Shown here one piece after another: positions 55,644-64,000 of a stretch of DNA of 64,000 bases (the first letter of the stretch is position 1; the number at the start of each line of letters is the position of its first letter). A program made the translations under genes and the position numbers. The notes below the pieces were generated by a model, which did no database searches, was not told the origin of the DNA, and was given only the letters and a program-made list of their open reading frames with translations. Origin of the DNA: Crocinitomicaceae bacterium (lineage in GTDB: Bacteria > Bacteroidota > Bacteroidia > Flavobacteriales_D > Crocinitomicaceae); contig JAMLHA010000002.1 in NCBI GenBank assembly GCA_023957475.1, positions 158,465-222,464 of the forward strand. The letters run 5' to 3'.

Positions 55644-56392
55644 TGAATCAAAAAGCACTCATTTCTATAATAACACCAGTCTTCAATTGTGAAAACTACA
55701 TTGAAGCAACTATTGATTCAATTCTAAATCAAACATACACCAACTGGGAGTTAATTTTGGTTGACGATTGCTCTACGGATAAAAGTGTAGCGATCATTCA
55801 AGCGAAATACCTTCAAGACAGCCGAATCCAACTGCTTCAAAATACTTCCAATCTTGGTGCTGCTGGAAGTAGAAACAATGGAATCACTGCATCAAAAGGG
55901 AAATACATCTGCTTTTTAGATAGTGATGATTTTTGGAAACCAACTAAATTGGAGCTTCAACAAGCATTTCAAGTAGCAAACAATTATGCTTTTACTTATA
56001 CAACGTATCAGCGTTTAAAAGAAGAACAAGTAATAGGGGAAATCAAAGCAAAACCTGCTGTTACGTATGCTGATTTATTGAAAACCTGTTCGATTGGTTG
56101 TTCAAGTGTTATGTTGGATACCACCCAATTTGATTCGATTCAATTTCCTAACATCCGCAAACGTCAAGATTATGCTTTGTGGTTGAAACTCTTGAAAAAA
56201 GTAGATCGCGCTTATGGTTTAGATGAACCACTGACCGTCTACCGTGTGCGAAACGATTCCATTTCGAGTAACAAATTCAAAGCAGCTTCCTATCAATGGC
56301 ATGTCTATTTTAAAGTTGAACAACTTGGTTTTTTTTCATCTATCTATTATTTAATGCACTATACTTTTCACGGAATAAAAAACCGTATATAA
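55640..56392 (+). CDS. Glycosyltransferase family 2
   Basis: A 250-residue GT-A enzyme: ISIITPVFNCENYIEATIDS, ELILVDDCSTD and the metal site CFLDSDDFW, with RKRQDYALWLKLL as acceptor-side motif. Complete, although its upstream gene is a fragment. It is the last glycosyltransferase in the locus and ends at a strong terminator. Confidence 0.9.
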   Translation: MMNQKALISIITPVFNCENYIEATIDSILNQTYTNWELILVDDCSTDKSVAIIQAKYLQDSRIQLLQNTSNLGAAGSRNNGITASKGKYICFLDSDDFWKPTKLELQQAFQVANNYAFTYTTYQRLKEEQVIGEIKAKPAVTYADLLKTCSIGCSSVMLDTTQFDSIQFPNIRKRQDYALWLKLLKKVDRAYGLDEPLTVYRVRNDSISSNKFKAASYQWHVYFKVEQLGFFSSIYYLMHYTFHGIKNRI

Positions 56393-56394
56393 AA

Positions 56395-56425
56395 AAATCC
56401 GACCTCTTTCGAAGTCGGATTTTTT
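56395..56425 (+). terminator. Bidirectional terminator after GT2
   Basis: AAATCCGAC (56395-56403) pairs with GTCGGATTT (56414-56422), followed by T; on the other strand the same hairpin follows the T9SS tail remnant at 56451. Confidence 0.85.
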
Positions 56426-56450
56426 ATTGTTATGCGTATCTAATGTAAAC

Positions 56451-56498
56451 TTATTGTTTCACAACTCGTTTGATCGAAAACGCATCGCTTTGGAGATG
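56451..56498 (-). pseudogene. Last 15 codons of a T9SS-sorted protein gene
   Basis: Minus-strand frame HLQSDAFSIKRVVKQ then TAA, which is a typical end of a T9SS sorting domain (…FS..KRVVKQ). Upstream it meets stop codons, so only the tail is left. The terminator at 56395-56425 is in the right place for it. The GIY-YIG repeat element begins about 60 bp away. Confidence 0.5.
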
Positions 56499-56561
56499 TT
56501 AGAAACAATGAAATCAACGGTTAGGTAGATATACAGTGTTTCGATTCCCCGTATGGTGATT

Positions 56562-56619
56562 GAGCGGAGTCGAAGGTGCCATACGGTCCACACGAGGGTT
56601 GAGCGGAGCCGAAACCCGA
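56562..56619. repeat. Left repeats of the GIY-YIG element
   Basis: GAGCGGAGTCGAAGG (56562-56576) and GAGCGGAGCCGAAACCCGA (56601-56619). The second is repeated exactly on the right side at 57059-57077. Confidence 0.85.
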
Positions 56620-56637
56620 CATCAAAACAACACAACA

Positions 56638-56949
56638 TTGACAGGCTACACATACATTTTAGCATGCGCAGACGGAAGTTACTACACTGGTAGCACTAAA
56701 GATTTGGAAAGACGAATTGCTCAGCATGCAGCGGGTGAAGGGGCTAACCATACAAAAAACCGATTACCAGTAAAATTGGTCTATGTTGAATACTTTGATC
56801 GAATTGACAAAGCTTTTTACAGAGAAAAGCAGATCCAAGGATGGAGTAGGAATAAAAAAGAAGCTTTAATTACAGGGGAAACTAATATGTTAAAAGAATT
56901 TGCTGAGTGCAAGAATGAGTCGCATTTTAGGAATAAAGATAAACAGTGA
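56638..56949 (+). CDS. GIY-YIG nuclease family protein
   Basis: About 103 residues from TTG 56638, or 129 from ATG 56560, which would be coded by the repeat. The motif is YTYILACADGSYYTGST with the catalytic Arg in DLERRIAQH and the Glu in FYREKQIQGW. It is a stand-alone UPF0213-like protein. Both sides carry copies of the GAGCGGAGCCGAA repeat, suggesting a compact mobile or repeat-associated unit. It lies between GT2 and wecB with no link to glycan synthesis. Confidence 0.85.
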   Translation: MTGYTYILACADGSYYTGSTKDLERRIAQHAAGEGANHTKNRLPVKLVYVEYFDRIDKAFYREKQIQGWSRNKKEALITGETNMLKEFAECKNESHFRNKDKQ

Positions 56950-56950
56950 C

Positions 56951-57077
56951 TTCGGCTCCGCTCAGTCACCTGTAAAATAATTGCTCAGTCACTTGATGAT
57001 AAATTGCTCAGTCACACTATACAATCCGAGGGCTGCGACGTACTGAGCTTGTCGAAGTGAGCGGAGCCGAAACCCGA
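56951..57077. repeat. Right repeats of the GIY-YIG element
   Basis: An inverted copy TTCGGCTCCGCTC (56951-56963), two TTGCTCAGTCAC phrases (56981 and 57004), and the direct copy GAGCGGAGCCGAAACCCGA (57059-57077). Confidence 0.85.
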
Positions 57078-57090
57078 AATAATTAACACT

Positions 57091-58179
57091 ATGAAACACA
57101 TCACATTAATCGCCGGAGCGCGCCCCAATTTCATGAAAATTGCGCCCATTATTCACGCCATCCAACGAGCACAATCCAATGGTATTGACATTCGTTTTCG
57201 ACTTGTTCATACAGGTCAGCACTACGATAAAAAAATGTCGGGTGATTTCTTTACCGAATTGGAAATTCCTGAACCGCATGCCAATCTAGAATCAGGTGGC
57301 GGAACCCAGGCCGAGCAAACAGCCAACATCATGGTGCGTTTTGAGCAAGAATTGCTTGAAAATCCAACAGATTTGGTATTGGTTGTTGGAGATGTAACGT
57401 CAACGATGGCTTGTGCCATTGTCGCTCAAAAATTGCATACAAAAGTGGCGCATGTAGAAGCAGGTATTCGCTCAAACGATTGGAGTATGCCCGAAGAAAT
57501 CAACCGTTTGGTGACAGATGCCATTACCAACTATTTCTTTACCACATCAGAAGTAGCCAATCAAAACTTGCGTGCAAATGGCGTCAAAAATGAACAACTA
57601 TTCTTTGTCGGCAACACCATGATTGACACCTTGCTAAAGCAACGACCAAATTTCCGTCAACCGGTTATTTGGAAAGAGCTGAACCTGAAAGAAAAAAACT
57701 ACATCGTCATGACCTTGCACCGTCCAGCCAACGTGGACGAAGAAGGGAAATTAAAAGCCTTATTGGATGAAATCATCAACAACAGCCACGATTTACCCTT
57801 GATTTTTCCAGTTCACCCACGTACAGCCAAGCATTTACAAGATTTAGGCATCAACCATCCACGTCTCCACATGACCGAACCGATGTCTTATTTAGAATTT
57901 AACTATTTGGTTGAACGTGCCAAAGCTGTTGTCACCGATTCGGGCGGTATCACCGAAGAAACCACCGTGATGGGCGTACCGTGTATGACGTTGCGCGATA
58001 ACACCGAGCGACCAGAAACCATCACAGAAGGAACAAATGAGCTTATTGGCACCAATCCACAAGCAATTGCACCAGCTATGGAAATCCTTTTTTCAGGCAA
58101 ATGGAAAACAGGAAAAATCCCAGCTTTATGGGACGGAAAAACAGCCGAGCGAATTATTGAAAAGTTGTTGGAGTTATAA
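57091..58179 (+). CDS. wecB: UDP-N-acetylglucosamine 2-epimerase (non-hydrolysing)
   Basis: A 362-residue GT-B-fold epimerase giving UDP-ManNAc. GARPNFMKIAP is at the start, and HVEAGIRSNDWSMPEEINR, TDSGGITEET and CMTLRDNTERPET are the substrate-binding motifs. It ends the polysaccharide locus. UDP-ManNAc could be used directly or feed a sugar-acid pathway. The GIY-YIG element ends 13 bp before its start codon and may have displaced its original upstream region. Confidence 0.93.
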   Translation: MKHITLIAGARPNFMKIAPIIHAIQRAQSNGIDIRFRLVHTGQHYDKKMSGDFFTELEIPEPHANLESGGGTQAEQTANIMVRFEQELLENPTDLVLVVGDVTSTMACAIVAQKLHTKVAHVEAGIRSNDWSMPEEINRLVTDAITNYFFTTSEVANQNLRANGVKNEQLFFVGNTMIDTLLKQRPNFRQPVIWKELNLKEKNYIVMTLHRPANVDEEGKLKALLDEIINNSHDLPLIFPVHPRTAKHLQDLGINHPRLHMTEPMSYLEFNYLVERAKAVVTDSGGITEETTVMGVPCMTLRDNTERPETITEGTNELIGTNPQAIAPAMEILFSGKWKTGKIPALWDGKTAERIIEKLLEL

Positions 58180-58200
58180 ACATTAAAATTTAATTTTTTT

Positions 58201-58229
58201 AGACCGGATATTTTCGGTCTTTTTTTTTG
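58201..58229 (+). terminator. Terminator after wecB
   Basis: AGACCG (58201-58206) pairs with CGGTCT (58215-58220), then a run of T. Confidence 0.8.
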
Positions 58230-58257
58230 TTTGAATCAAATGATGGTAAATTCGAAG

Positions 58258-58365
58258 CCCACACGTCACACCTCGATACACCCGTCAGACTGAGTATCCG
58301 CCATTTGGCGGATGTATCGAAGGCTGGCGGGCGTATCGAAGGCTGGCGGGCACTCGGAGTGACAC
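58258..58365. repeat. Intergenic palindrome and tandem 19-mer
   Basis: TCCGCC-ATTT-GGCGGA (58297-58312) is a perfect palindrome, followed by two copies of GTATCGAAGGCTGGCGGGC (58314-58332, 58333-58351). It resembles the GAG/TCGAAGG dispersed repeats elsewhere in the window. Confidence 0.7.
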
Positions 58366-58372
58366 TTAAAAC

Positions 58373-58400
58373 AAAAAAAGGCCACCTTTCGGCAGCCTTT
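58373..58400 (-). terminator. Terminator of the T9SS/FN3 gene
   Basis: On the minus strand GGCTGCC-GAAA-GGTGGCC forms a 7-bp stem with two G-U pairs and a tetraloop, then seven T. Confidence 0.75.
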
Positions 58401-58420
58401 CTCATTTATTCTCAAAGAAT

Positions 58421-61400
58421 TTATTTCTTTTGAACTCTAGTTCTATTTACGAATTGATCATTGTTGTACAATTCCACAGTGTATAAACCACTGTTCAAAT
58501 CACCCAAACTTAATCGAATCGTATTTAAACCATAGTTAGCTAGAGTAGAAGTACCAGTAACCAAACGACCACTCATATCATACACTTTTACAGTTAAGTA
58601 AACTGTATTGTCGTTTTCAATAACAGCATCAATGTTTAAGATATTGTCCGTAGGGTTTGGATACATGACCACTTCAATAGCTTTTTCTAATGAAGCAACT
58701 GTATTTTCAGAAGGAAGAACAGATTCACCTTCGTTGATAGCTAATTCATCTAAATTGGTGTTTTCCAACTCTCCATTGTTGTTTTGAACTAAACCAGCAG
58801 CACCAAGGGTAGTTACTTCAAGAGAACTTGACCAAGCGCTACTTGTTTTTGCATTGCAAAAAGTTCTTGCTTGAAACTCATACGTTGTTTCAGGAGAAAG
58901 ATTGATATAATTTTTCAATACTGCAGCAGCGTTAGCTGTTCCCACAGTCCAAGTTGGATTTCCTAATTCACGGTATCTAAATTCATACCAACCAGCACCA
59001 GAAACACTTGTCCAATTGATTATGATTTTGTTAGTTGTTACATTAGAAGCACTAATTACAGGAGGTAATTCACAACCACCAAGTGCATCTGTAGTAACAT
59101 TTACACCATCCCAAGCACTGCTTGTAGAAGCACTACAATACGATTTAGCTTCAAATGTGTATGTTGTATTTGGATTTAAACCAGTGTACGTTTTTGTTGT
59201 TGCTGTACCTGTTGCAGTACCACCACTAATCCATGCACCATTTCCTTCTTTGTAACGGAATTCATACCAAGCAGCTCCACTCACTGTTGCCCAGTTTAAC
59301 GTTACAGAAGTTGCCGTTTTTGTAGTACTCAATACTGGAGGCAATTCACAGCCACCTAAAACAGTTGTGCTCACAACTTGTGTTGAAGACCAGTTTCCTG
59401 TGTATCCAGTAGCACAATAGTTTCTAATTTGGAAATCATACGCAGTATTTGCAGTTAAGCCACTAATTGTTTTGCTAGTAGCAGCACTGTTAGCTGTTCC
59501 AGCATAGATCCAAGTTGGGGAGGCGCTTTCTTTGTATTGGATTTCATACCAAGCAGCACCACTAACTGATGCCCAGTTAAGAGTAACTGTTGTTGTAGTC
59601 GATGAAGTAGTACTAAAGTTCATTGGAGCAGAACATCCAGTTCCTCCCAATGTTGTGAAGTTAATAGAAGAACTCCAAGGTCCTTGACCTTGTGTATTAC
59701 AGTGACGTCTGATTTGTAACTCATAATTAGTATTTGGTTGCAAACCACTAATATTTTTAGAAGTCAAAGGATTGTTAGCAGAACCAGCCGAAGTCCAAGT
59801 TGGAGCACCTACAATTCTGTATTGGAATTGGTAATCACCATAACTAGGAGTTGTGATTACAGACGACCAGGTAACAGTAACACCAGTTGCAGTAACATTT
59901 GTATAGTTTAAATTGTTTACAGCTACGCCATCACAACTCAAATGCGTACCAATGTAGAATGTTTTGCCATTAACATTGTCTGTTTGGAAAGTAATCTCCC
60001 AAAAATTGCCATTCCAATAAACCGCACCAGCAGGTAGGGTAGTTGACAATACATAGCTTGTAGAAGTTACCGTTACCACACGTAAATGTGGGATATTAGG
60101 ATCACTATTGTTACCAGAAGTAGGTAAACTCAAGAAACTAAAATCAGCACTACCAGCAGAAGTATTGTAAAGGTCAAAATCATCTTGAGAGAAATACATT
60201 TTTACAGTAACTGGTCCATCAGATGTTGGATTAACTACATAGCTTCTTCTTCCATAGATAAATCCATCAGGGTTACTAGTAACAACATTAGTCGCTGCTA
60301 AAGTTGATGTCATTGTTGTATTTCCCAACACGTTTCCGCCTGCTGCATCTGTGATTTTACCAAGTGGCGAACATCCATCTTTGTATTCATTTGTTGCACC
60401 GTCTGCGTGGTTAATTGTTGAAGATGTATATGTGCCTGCAGTGTTTGGTAGAGTAGTAGGGTTTACTGTAACAGTAGTTGTTTGCCCTGCTGTGTTTACT
60501 GGCGTGCATGGAGAAGCAGTTCCCACAATTCTTACCCAGTATGAAGTTGTACTTGTAGGTGATGCCACATAAGTATTGTTAGTTGCGCCAGAAATTATAT
60601 TTGAACCAACAGTGCTTCCTGTACCCCATTGGTATGTAGCATTTGTTCCTAATGACCCACCAACTGCTGTTAATGTTGTGTTATCTCCAGAACAAATAGT
60701 TGTTGTTCCAGAAATACTTGTTGGAGCAACAGATGGGGTATTAACTGTAACGATAACTTGATTTGTTGGTGTACATCCAGTAGCACCTTCAACTGATACT
60801 GTTAGTGTATATGTTGTAGTGCTCGTAGGTGTTGCTATAGGATTGAAAATATTAGGATTATCTAGTCCTGTTGTTGGTGACCATGAGTATTCTACGGTTG
60901 GCAATATATTAAATTTTGTCCAATAACGATTTTGAAAAGTATTCCAATAGTAATTACTTGGAAAACTATTGTCTCTAAAATCCCTAGCGGAGCAATAATA
61001 ACCCCATGAGTCTTGGTATCTAAAAGTAGGATAACCATTAGCCCAACTAGCATCTCTGTTTTCCCAAATTAATTCTAAAGAACCTGTTCCTGAATAATAA
61101 AAAGGTGTTAATAAGGTGATAGTAAACCAACCACTACCATTAAAAGTTAAAGACCCATTATAAACTTGTGTAAACCCGTCTGCTATGGGCGTTCCTGCAA
61201 TTGTTCCATTAGTTGTAGCATTATAAGAAGTAGTAAATGCTGTCTTAGTACCTTGATTCTTAAAATAAATCACTTGATTCGTCATTGTGTAATTAGAAGG
61301 CACATTTTCTATATAAACTGAAAAAGAAGTTATCATTCCTGATGTATTTATTTCAGATTCTTTATATAGGTGCCTTGACATACTATAATCATAATATCCA

Positions 61401-62047
61401 TTGGTGAAGCCATTTTCTGATGCACTCGAATTAGTAGTTCCTATTTGTATTTCTTTGTTATAGCTATTTGATTGATTTCCCAGTTGTATATTTTCACCAC
61501 TACAAATTGAAGCATTAGTACCAGCGTTCGAAGTAGGATTGGCATTAATTTTATAATTTAATACAGCAGATGTTGTTGTCCAAGTACTCCAATCTCCTCC
61601 TGTAGGTTGATTAAATCCAGATGAAATTTCTAATTTTTCTGCATTGGCGGGAGATGGGTGTGTACTATAATTAACAGTCCCACTATTGGCATAATTTAAA
61701 GAAAACCATCCACCAATCGGAGTTCCATCACTTTTTTGCCAACGAGCTTGAATACAATTTACTGTTGATGTTCGTGTATTTACATATAAGTCATAAAGTT
61801 TGTTTTGAGTAAAACCTGTTACAATAGTTTTATCATTAGGGTTACTAATTGAAACTACTTGGTTATTACACGTAGGAGATACGGTAGCATTTGCTGTATA
61901 ACTACTTGTTGGACACTGCCCCCAACCATTTAGACTAATAAAAGTCAAGAATAGCAAAGCAACAGACTTTAAAAATAAAAATGAATTGAATAGTAACGAA
62001 TTCCCACCATTAAGTAGTGCATTTCTAGTTAGTAGCGTAATTTTCAT
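58421..62047 (-). CDS. Large T9SS-sorted protein with Ig-like and fibronectin type III domains
   Basis: A 1208-residue secreted protein. The Sec signal ends …FISLNGWGQ near residue 43. Then come beta-rich Ig-like parts (SWSPTTGLDNPNIFNPIATP, ICSGENIQLG) and, from about 715, at least four FN3 repeats (GCELPP…VTLNWATVSGAAWYEFRYKE…TYTFEAKSYC). A type A T9SS sorting domain closes it (MYPNPTDNILNID…GLYTVELYNND…RVQKK). No enzyme motif; probably an adhesin or surface matrix protein. It faces wecB, with a terminator on each strand between them. Confidence 0.85.
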   Translation of the reverse strand: MKITLLTRNALLNGGNSLLFNSFLFLKSVALLFLTFISLNGWGQCPTSSYTANATVSPTCNNQVVSISNPNDKTIVTGFTQNKLYDLYVNTRTSTVNCIQARWQKSDGTPIGGWFSLNYANSGTVNYSTHPSPANAEKLEISSGFNQPTGGDWSTWTTTSAVLNYKINANPTSNAGTNASICSGENIQLGNQSNSYNKEIQIGTTNSSASENGFTNGYYDYSMSRHLYKESEINTSGMITSFSVYIENVPSNYTMTNQVIYFKNQGTKTAFTTSYNATTNGTIAGTPIADGFTQVYNGSLTFNGSGWFTITLLTPFYYSGTGSLELIWENRDASWANGYPTFRYQDSWGYYCSARDFRDNSFPSNYYWNTFQNRYWTKFNILPTVEYSWSPTTGLDNPNIFNPIATPTSTTTYTLTVSVEGATGCTPTNQVIVTVNTPSVAPTSISGTTTICSGDNTTLTAVGGSLGTNATYQWGTGSTVGSNIISGATNNTYVASPTSTTSYWVRIVGTASPCTPVNTAGQTTTVTVNPTTLPNTAGTYTSSTINHADGATNEYKDGCSPLGKITDAAGGNVLGNTTMTSTLAATNVVTSNPDGFIYGRRSYVVNPTSDGPVTVKMYFSQDDFDLYNTSAGSADFSFLSLPTSGNNSDPNIPHLRVVTVTSTSYVLSTTLPAGAVYWNGNFWEITFQTDNVNGKTFYIGTHLSCDGVAVNNLNYTNVTATGVTVTWSSVITTPSYGDYQFQYRIVGAPTWTSAGSANNPLTSKNISGLQPNTNYELQIRRHCNTQGQGPWSSSINFTTLGGTGCSAPMNFSTTSSTTTTVTLNWASVSGAAWYEIQYKESASPTWIYAGTANSAATSKTISGLTANTAYDFQIRNYCATGYTGNWSSTQVVSTTVLGGCELPPVLSTTKTATSVTLNWATVSGAAWYEFRYKEGNGAWISGGTATGTATTKTYTGLNPNTTYTFEAKSYCSASTSSAWDGVNVTTDALGGCELPPVISASNVTTNKIIINWTSVSGAGWYEFRYRELGNPTWTVGTANAAAVLKNYINLSPETTYEFQARTFCNAKTSSAWSSSLEVTTLGAAGLVQNNNGELENTNLDELAINEGESVLPSENTVASLEKAIEVVMYPNPTDNILNIDAVIENDNTVYLTVKVYDMSGRLVTGTSTLANYGLNTIRLSLGDLNSGLYTVELYNNDQFVNRTRVQKK

Positions 62048-62720
62048 ATTGTTATTATTTATAATTAGTAATTAAAAAATAATCCTAAATACTTAACTCT
62101 AAAAAAATATATAAAAACTATGTAATTTAAGCAATAGTAGCATATTTCATCATTAAAAAACTCAAATAGATTATGAGTTTATAGATAGTAAGCACAAGTT
62201 TATAAATTTTATTTTAGGTCAAATTCAACTTAGTTGATAATTGACAAATATATAATTATTTGTTTAATTGACAAATAGTTGTGATTTTTTTGATGTTGGG
62301 GCAGGTTCAACAAAAGAGAATATGATACCTTTCAACAGCCCTTCGAGAGGTTTCGGTGTGTCAACACTATGTAAACTATTTTTTTGTTTCTCAAATCATT
62401 TGGTCTATTTCTTTTTATTTACTTCAAGGATTTATCTGTTTGCTCCACTCATTTTTTTTTCTTTTAATCCATAGATTTCACGGATTTTCAAGGATGTTTA
62501 ATCACTCGCTACGCTCGTGATGTTGTGTCAATGAAATGAATACCTAGCTTGTGTCAATCTGTGTAATCCTCGTTTTGTTTGCTCTGGGATTGTCGGAGGA
62601 AATGTTTGGCCTGAGAAGGATGCTTAATGGTTTCTCAAATTTTAGCGTGCTTCCTTTTGTGGTTGTTTAAAACTACTAAACTGTCATTTTACACTGAATG
62701 AACGTATGAAAACCTTTAAA
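62048..62720. other. AT-rich intergenic region with dispersed-repeat phrases
   Basis: No gene is convincing. A direct repeat AATTGACAAATA is present twice (near 62239 and 62267). From 62470 to 62510 the phrase TTCACGGATTTTCAAGGATG followed by TTTAATCACTCGCTACGCTC occurs; a shorter copy lies after the ATPase at 63977-64000. Confidence 0.5.
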
Positions 62721-62785
62721 TTGCACTTAGTTAGTGCAAAATAATTAAAAAAACGCACTGTTTGAGTGCTTTTTTTGTATCTTTG
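62721..62785 (+). promoter_or_regulatory. Two inverted repeats and -7 box before the second AAA_14 ATPase
   Basis: GCACT-N5-AGTGC occurs twice: within 62721-62739 (TTGCACT…AGTGCAA) and at 62755-62769. Centres are 32 bp apart, about three helical turns. TATCTTTG (62778-62785) follows. The layout suggests an operator pair, possibly for autoregulation. Confidence 0.6.
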
Positions 62786-62799
62786 TAAAAAAACATAAA

Positions 62800-63969
62800 A
62801 TGGATGCCTTATTTGAATATTCAAACAAACTAATCAGTGAAACAAAAGTGGGTTTTGTTCGGTATATGTTTCACCGAATTAATTGGCAAAACAGACTTAT
62901 TGGATTGACAGGTGCTCGGGGTGTAGGGAAAACCACGATGATATTGCAATACATCAAATCAAGACTACCCATACATCAAACGCTTTATGTTACTGCCGAA
63001 GATTTTTATTTTGCCAAAAATCGCTTACTAGATTTGGCAGATACTTTTGTTAAAGCAGGAGGTAGATATTTGTTTATTGACGAAATTCATAAATATCCCG
63101 ATTGGTCAAAAGAGTTGAAATTGATGTATGATTATCACCAAGATTTAAACGTAGTTTTCACAGGATCTTCGGTTTTAGATATCAAGAAGGGAACATCAGA
63201 TTTGAGTCGCAGGGTAGTGGTTTATTCAATGCAGGGCTTGTCCTTTCGAGAATATTTAGCGTTGTTTCATCAAATAGAAGTACCTCAATTTACATTGGAG
63301 GAGGTACTAAGTCATCAGGTAAATTTATCTCAAATTCCGCACCCCTTACCGTTGTTTGCTGATTATCTAAAAACCGGTTATTATCCTTTTGCCAAAGAAA
63401 ATGATTTTGATTTGCGGTTGCAACAGGTTGTGAATCAGACATTAGAAATAGATATTCCTATTTATGCAGGGATGAATGTGTCCACAGGTAGAAAGCTTAA
63501 ACAATTATTGGCTATTGTAGCCGAAAGTGTACCTTTCAAACCTAATATGAGTAAGATTGCAGAAATATTGAATGTCAGTCGAAACAATGTCGCAGACTAT
63601 TTACTCTATATTGAAGAAGCAGGAATGATTGCCCAATTACGAAATGAAACAGGTGGGATCCGTGGTTTGGGAAAAGTAGATAAAGTATATTTAGATAACA
63701 CAAATTTGATTTATAACCTAGTTCGAGAAAATCAAAATATTGGGAATGTTAGAGAAACTTTTTTCCTTAACCAAACGAGAATTAATCACCATGTTATTTC
63801 ATCGTCATTAGCAGATTTTAAAATTGATACAATGGATTTTGAAGTTGGAGGAAAAAATAAAGGTTTAAAACAAATCAAAGATTCCGAAAGCGGATTTATT
63901 GTGAAAGATAATATTGAAAGTGGCTTTTTGAATACGATTCCATTATGGTATTTTGGACTGATGTATTGA
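62800..63969 (+). CDS. AAA_14-type P-loop ATPase, paralogue of the 33.7 kb gene
   Basis: A 389-residue protein aligned throughout with the ATPase at 33744: Walker A GARGVGKTT (38-46), YLFIDEIHKYPDW, SDLSRRVV, LSFREYL, a winged helix (NMSKIAEILNVSRNNVADYL) and the C-terminal FEVGGKNKGLKQI with E-x3-K. The two are diverged, so this is not a recent copy. It has its own inverted-repeat promoter and is bracketed by copies of an intergenic repeat. The function is unknown. Confidence 0.8.
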   Translation: MDALFEYSNKLISETKVGFVRYMFHRINWQNRLIGLTGARGVGKTTMILQYIKSRLPIHQTLYVTAEDFYFAKNRLLDLADTFVKAGGRYLFIDEIHKYPDWSKELKLMYDYHQDLNVVFTGSSVLDIKKGTSDLSRRVVVYSMQGLSFREYLALFHQIEVPQFTLEEVLSHQVNLSQIPHPLPLFADYLKTGYYPFAKENDFDLRLQQVVNQTLEIDIPIYAGMNVSTGRKLKQLLAIVAESVPFKPNMSKIAEILNVSRNNVADYLLYIEEAGMIAQLRNETGGIRGLGKVDKVYLDNTNLIYNLVRENQNIGNVRETFFLNQTRINHHVISSSLADFKIDTMDFEVGGKNKGLKQIKDSESGFIVKDNIESGFLNTIPLWYFGLMY

Positions 63970-63976
63970 TGATTTT

Positions 63977-64000
63977 TACTCACGGATTTTTAATCACTCG
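63977..64000. repeat. Copy of the CACGGATTTT…TAATCACTCG repeat at the window edge
   Basis: TCACGGATTTTTAATCACTCG matches 62472-62505 apart from a short internal gap (CAAGGATGT). It is cut by the end of the window. Confidence 0.6.

Noticed and set aside
58227..58433. Plus-strand frame of 68 codons after wecB
   Set aside because: Covers a terminator run, a palindrome and tandem 19-mers; not protein-like.
62268..62474. Plus-strand frame of 68 codons before the last ATPase
   Set aside because: Phe-rich translation of AT-rich DNA with no upstream promoter and no known motif.
1..64000. tRNA, rRNA or riboswitch genes
   Set aside because: No cloverleaf-like or conserved rRNA stretches were noticed in the intergenic spaces; a covariance-model search was not possible here.

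Overview
The window reads as a chromosomal segment of an AT-rich Bacteroidota, most likely Flavobacteriales. The support is: three secreted proteins ending in type IX secretion (T9SS) sorting domains, PorE-like and OmpA envelope proteins, a DUF5606 protein, an UpxY-type NusG paralogue in front of a polysaccharide locus, relaxed lipoprotein signals (…SC), and TANNTTTG-type -7 promoter boxes. I would not name a genus. I saw no rRNA or tRNA gene and no CRISPR array.

Positions 1-18000 are mostly core genes: heptose epimerase (partial) and Kbl, an alpha/beta hydrolase, PyrF, TrxB, ClpP-ClpX, AroC-MsrA (ATGA overlap), an amino-acid dehydrogenase, a TPR/PD40/OmpA envelope protein, FabI with a DUF5606 protein, and an acyltransferase. 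A secreted GH18/CUB protein follows (16178-19144). Positions 19370-25756 are a clade II nitrous oxide reductase operon: cytochrome c, Sec-type lipoprotein NosZ, a membrane-domain/NosL fusion, NosD, NosF and NosY. A TGACAAAAGTCA palindrome lies about 42 bp before the expected transcription start. From 25875 to 32169 come a second T9SS protein, a DUF6370/mini-membrane/EI24 trio, arylamine N-acetyltransferase, a frameshifted glycosylasparaginase and an OmpA porin.

Positions 32380-58179 are a surface polysaccharide locus. UpxY antiterminator is followed by UDP-sugar 4-epimerase, a nonulosonic-acid block (NeuA-like cytidylyltransferase, IMPase-family phosphatase, and a glycosyltransferase-like domain fused to NeuB), Wzx, Wzy, six glycosyltransferase genes (40557-48032 and 55640-56392), a frameshifted hexapeptide acyltransferase, CapK and WecB. 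The locus is interrupted by accessory DNA: two arrays of mixed 6/7-nt GCC units bracketing an AAA_14 ATPase; an OLD-like ATPase overlapping a PD-(D/E)XK nuclease; a DUF234-type ATPase; a 52.8-55.6 kb graveyard of fragments (IS4 transposase, Schlafen-like protein, GT4, CapK tail, truncated DUF4143 ATPase, PaaK-like tail); and a GIY-YIG gene between perfect 19-nt direct repeats.

Positions 58421-64000 hold a 1208-residue fibronectin-rich T9SS protein and a paralogue of the 33.7 kb ATPase, again bracketed by copies of a repeat. The best candidates for something undescribed are the 48165-49870 ATPase/nuclease pair, the repeat-bracketed ATPases with promoter palindromes, the GIY-YIG repeat element, and the GT-NeuB fusion. 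Two single-base frameshifts (about 30310 and 46674) should be checked against reads before being called real.
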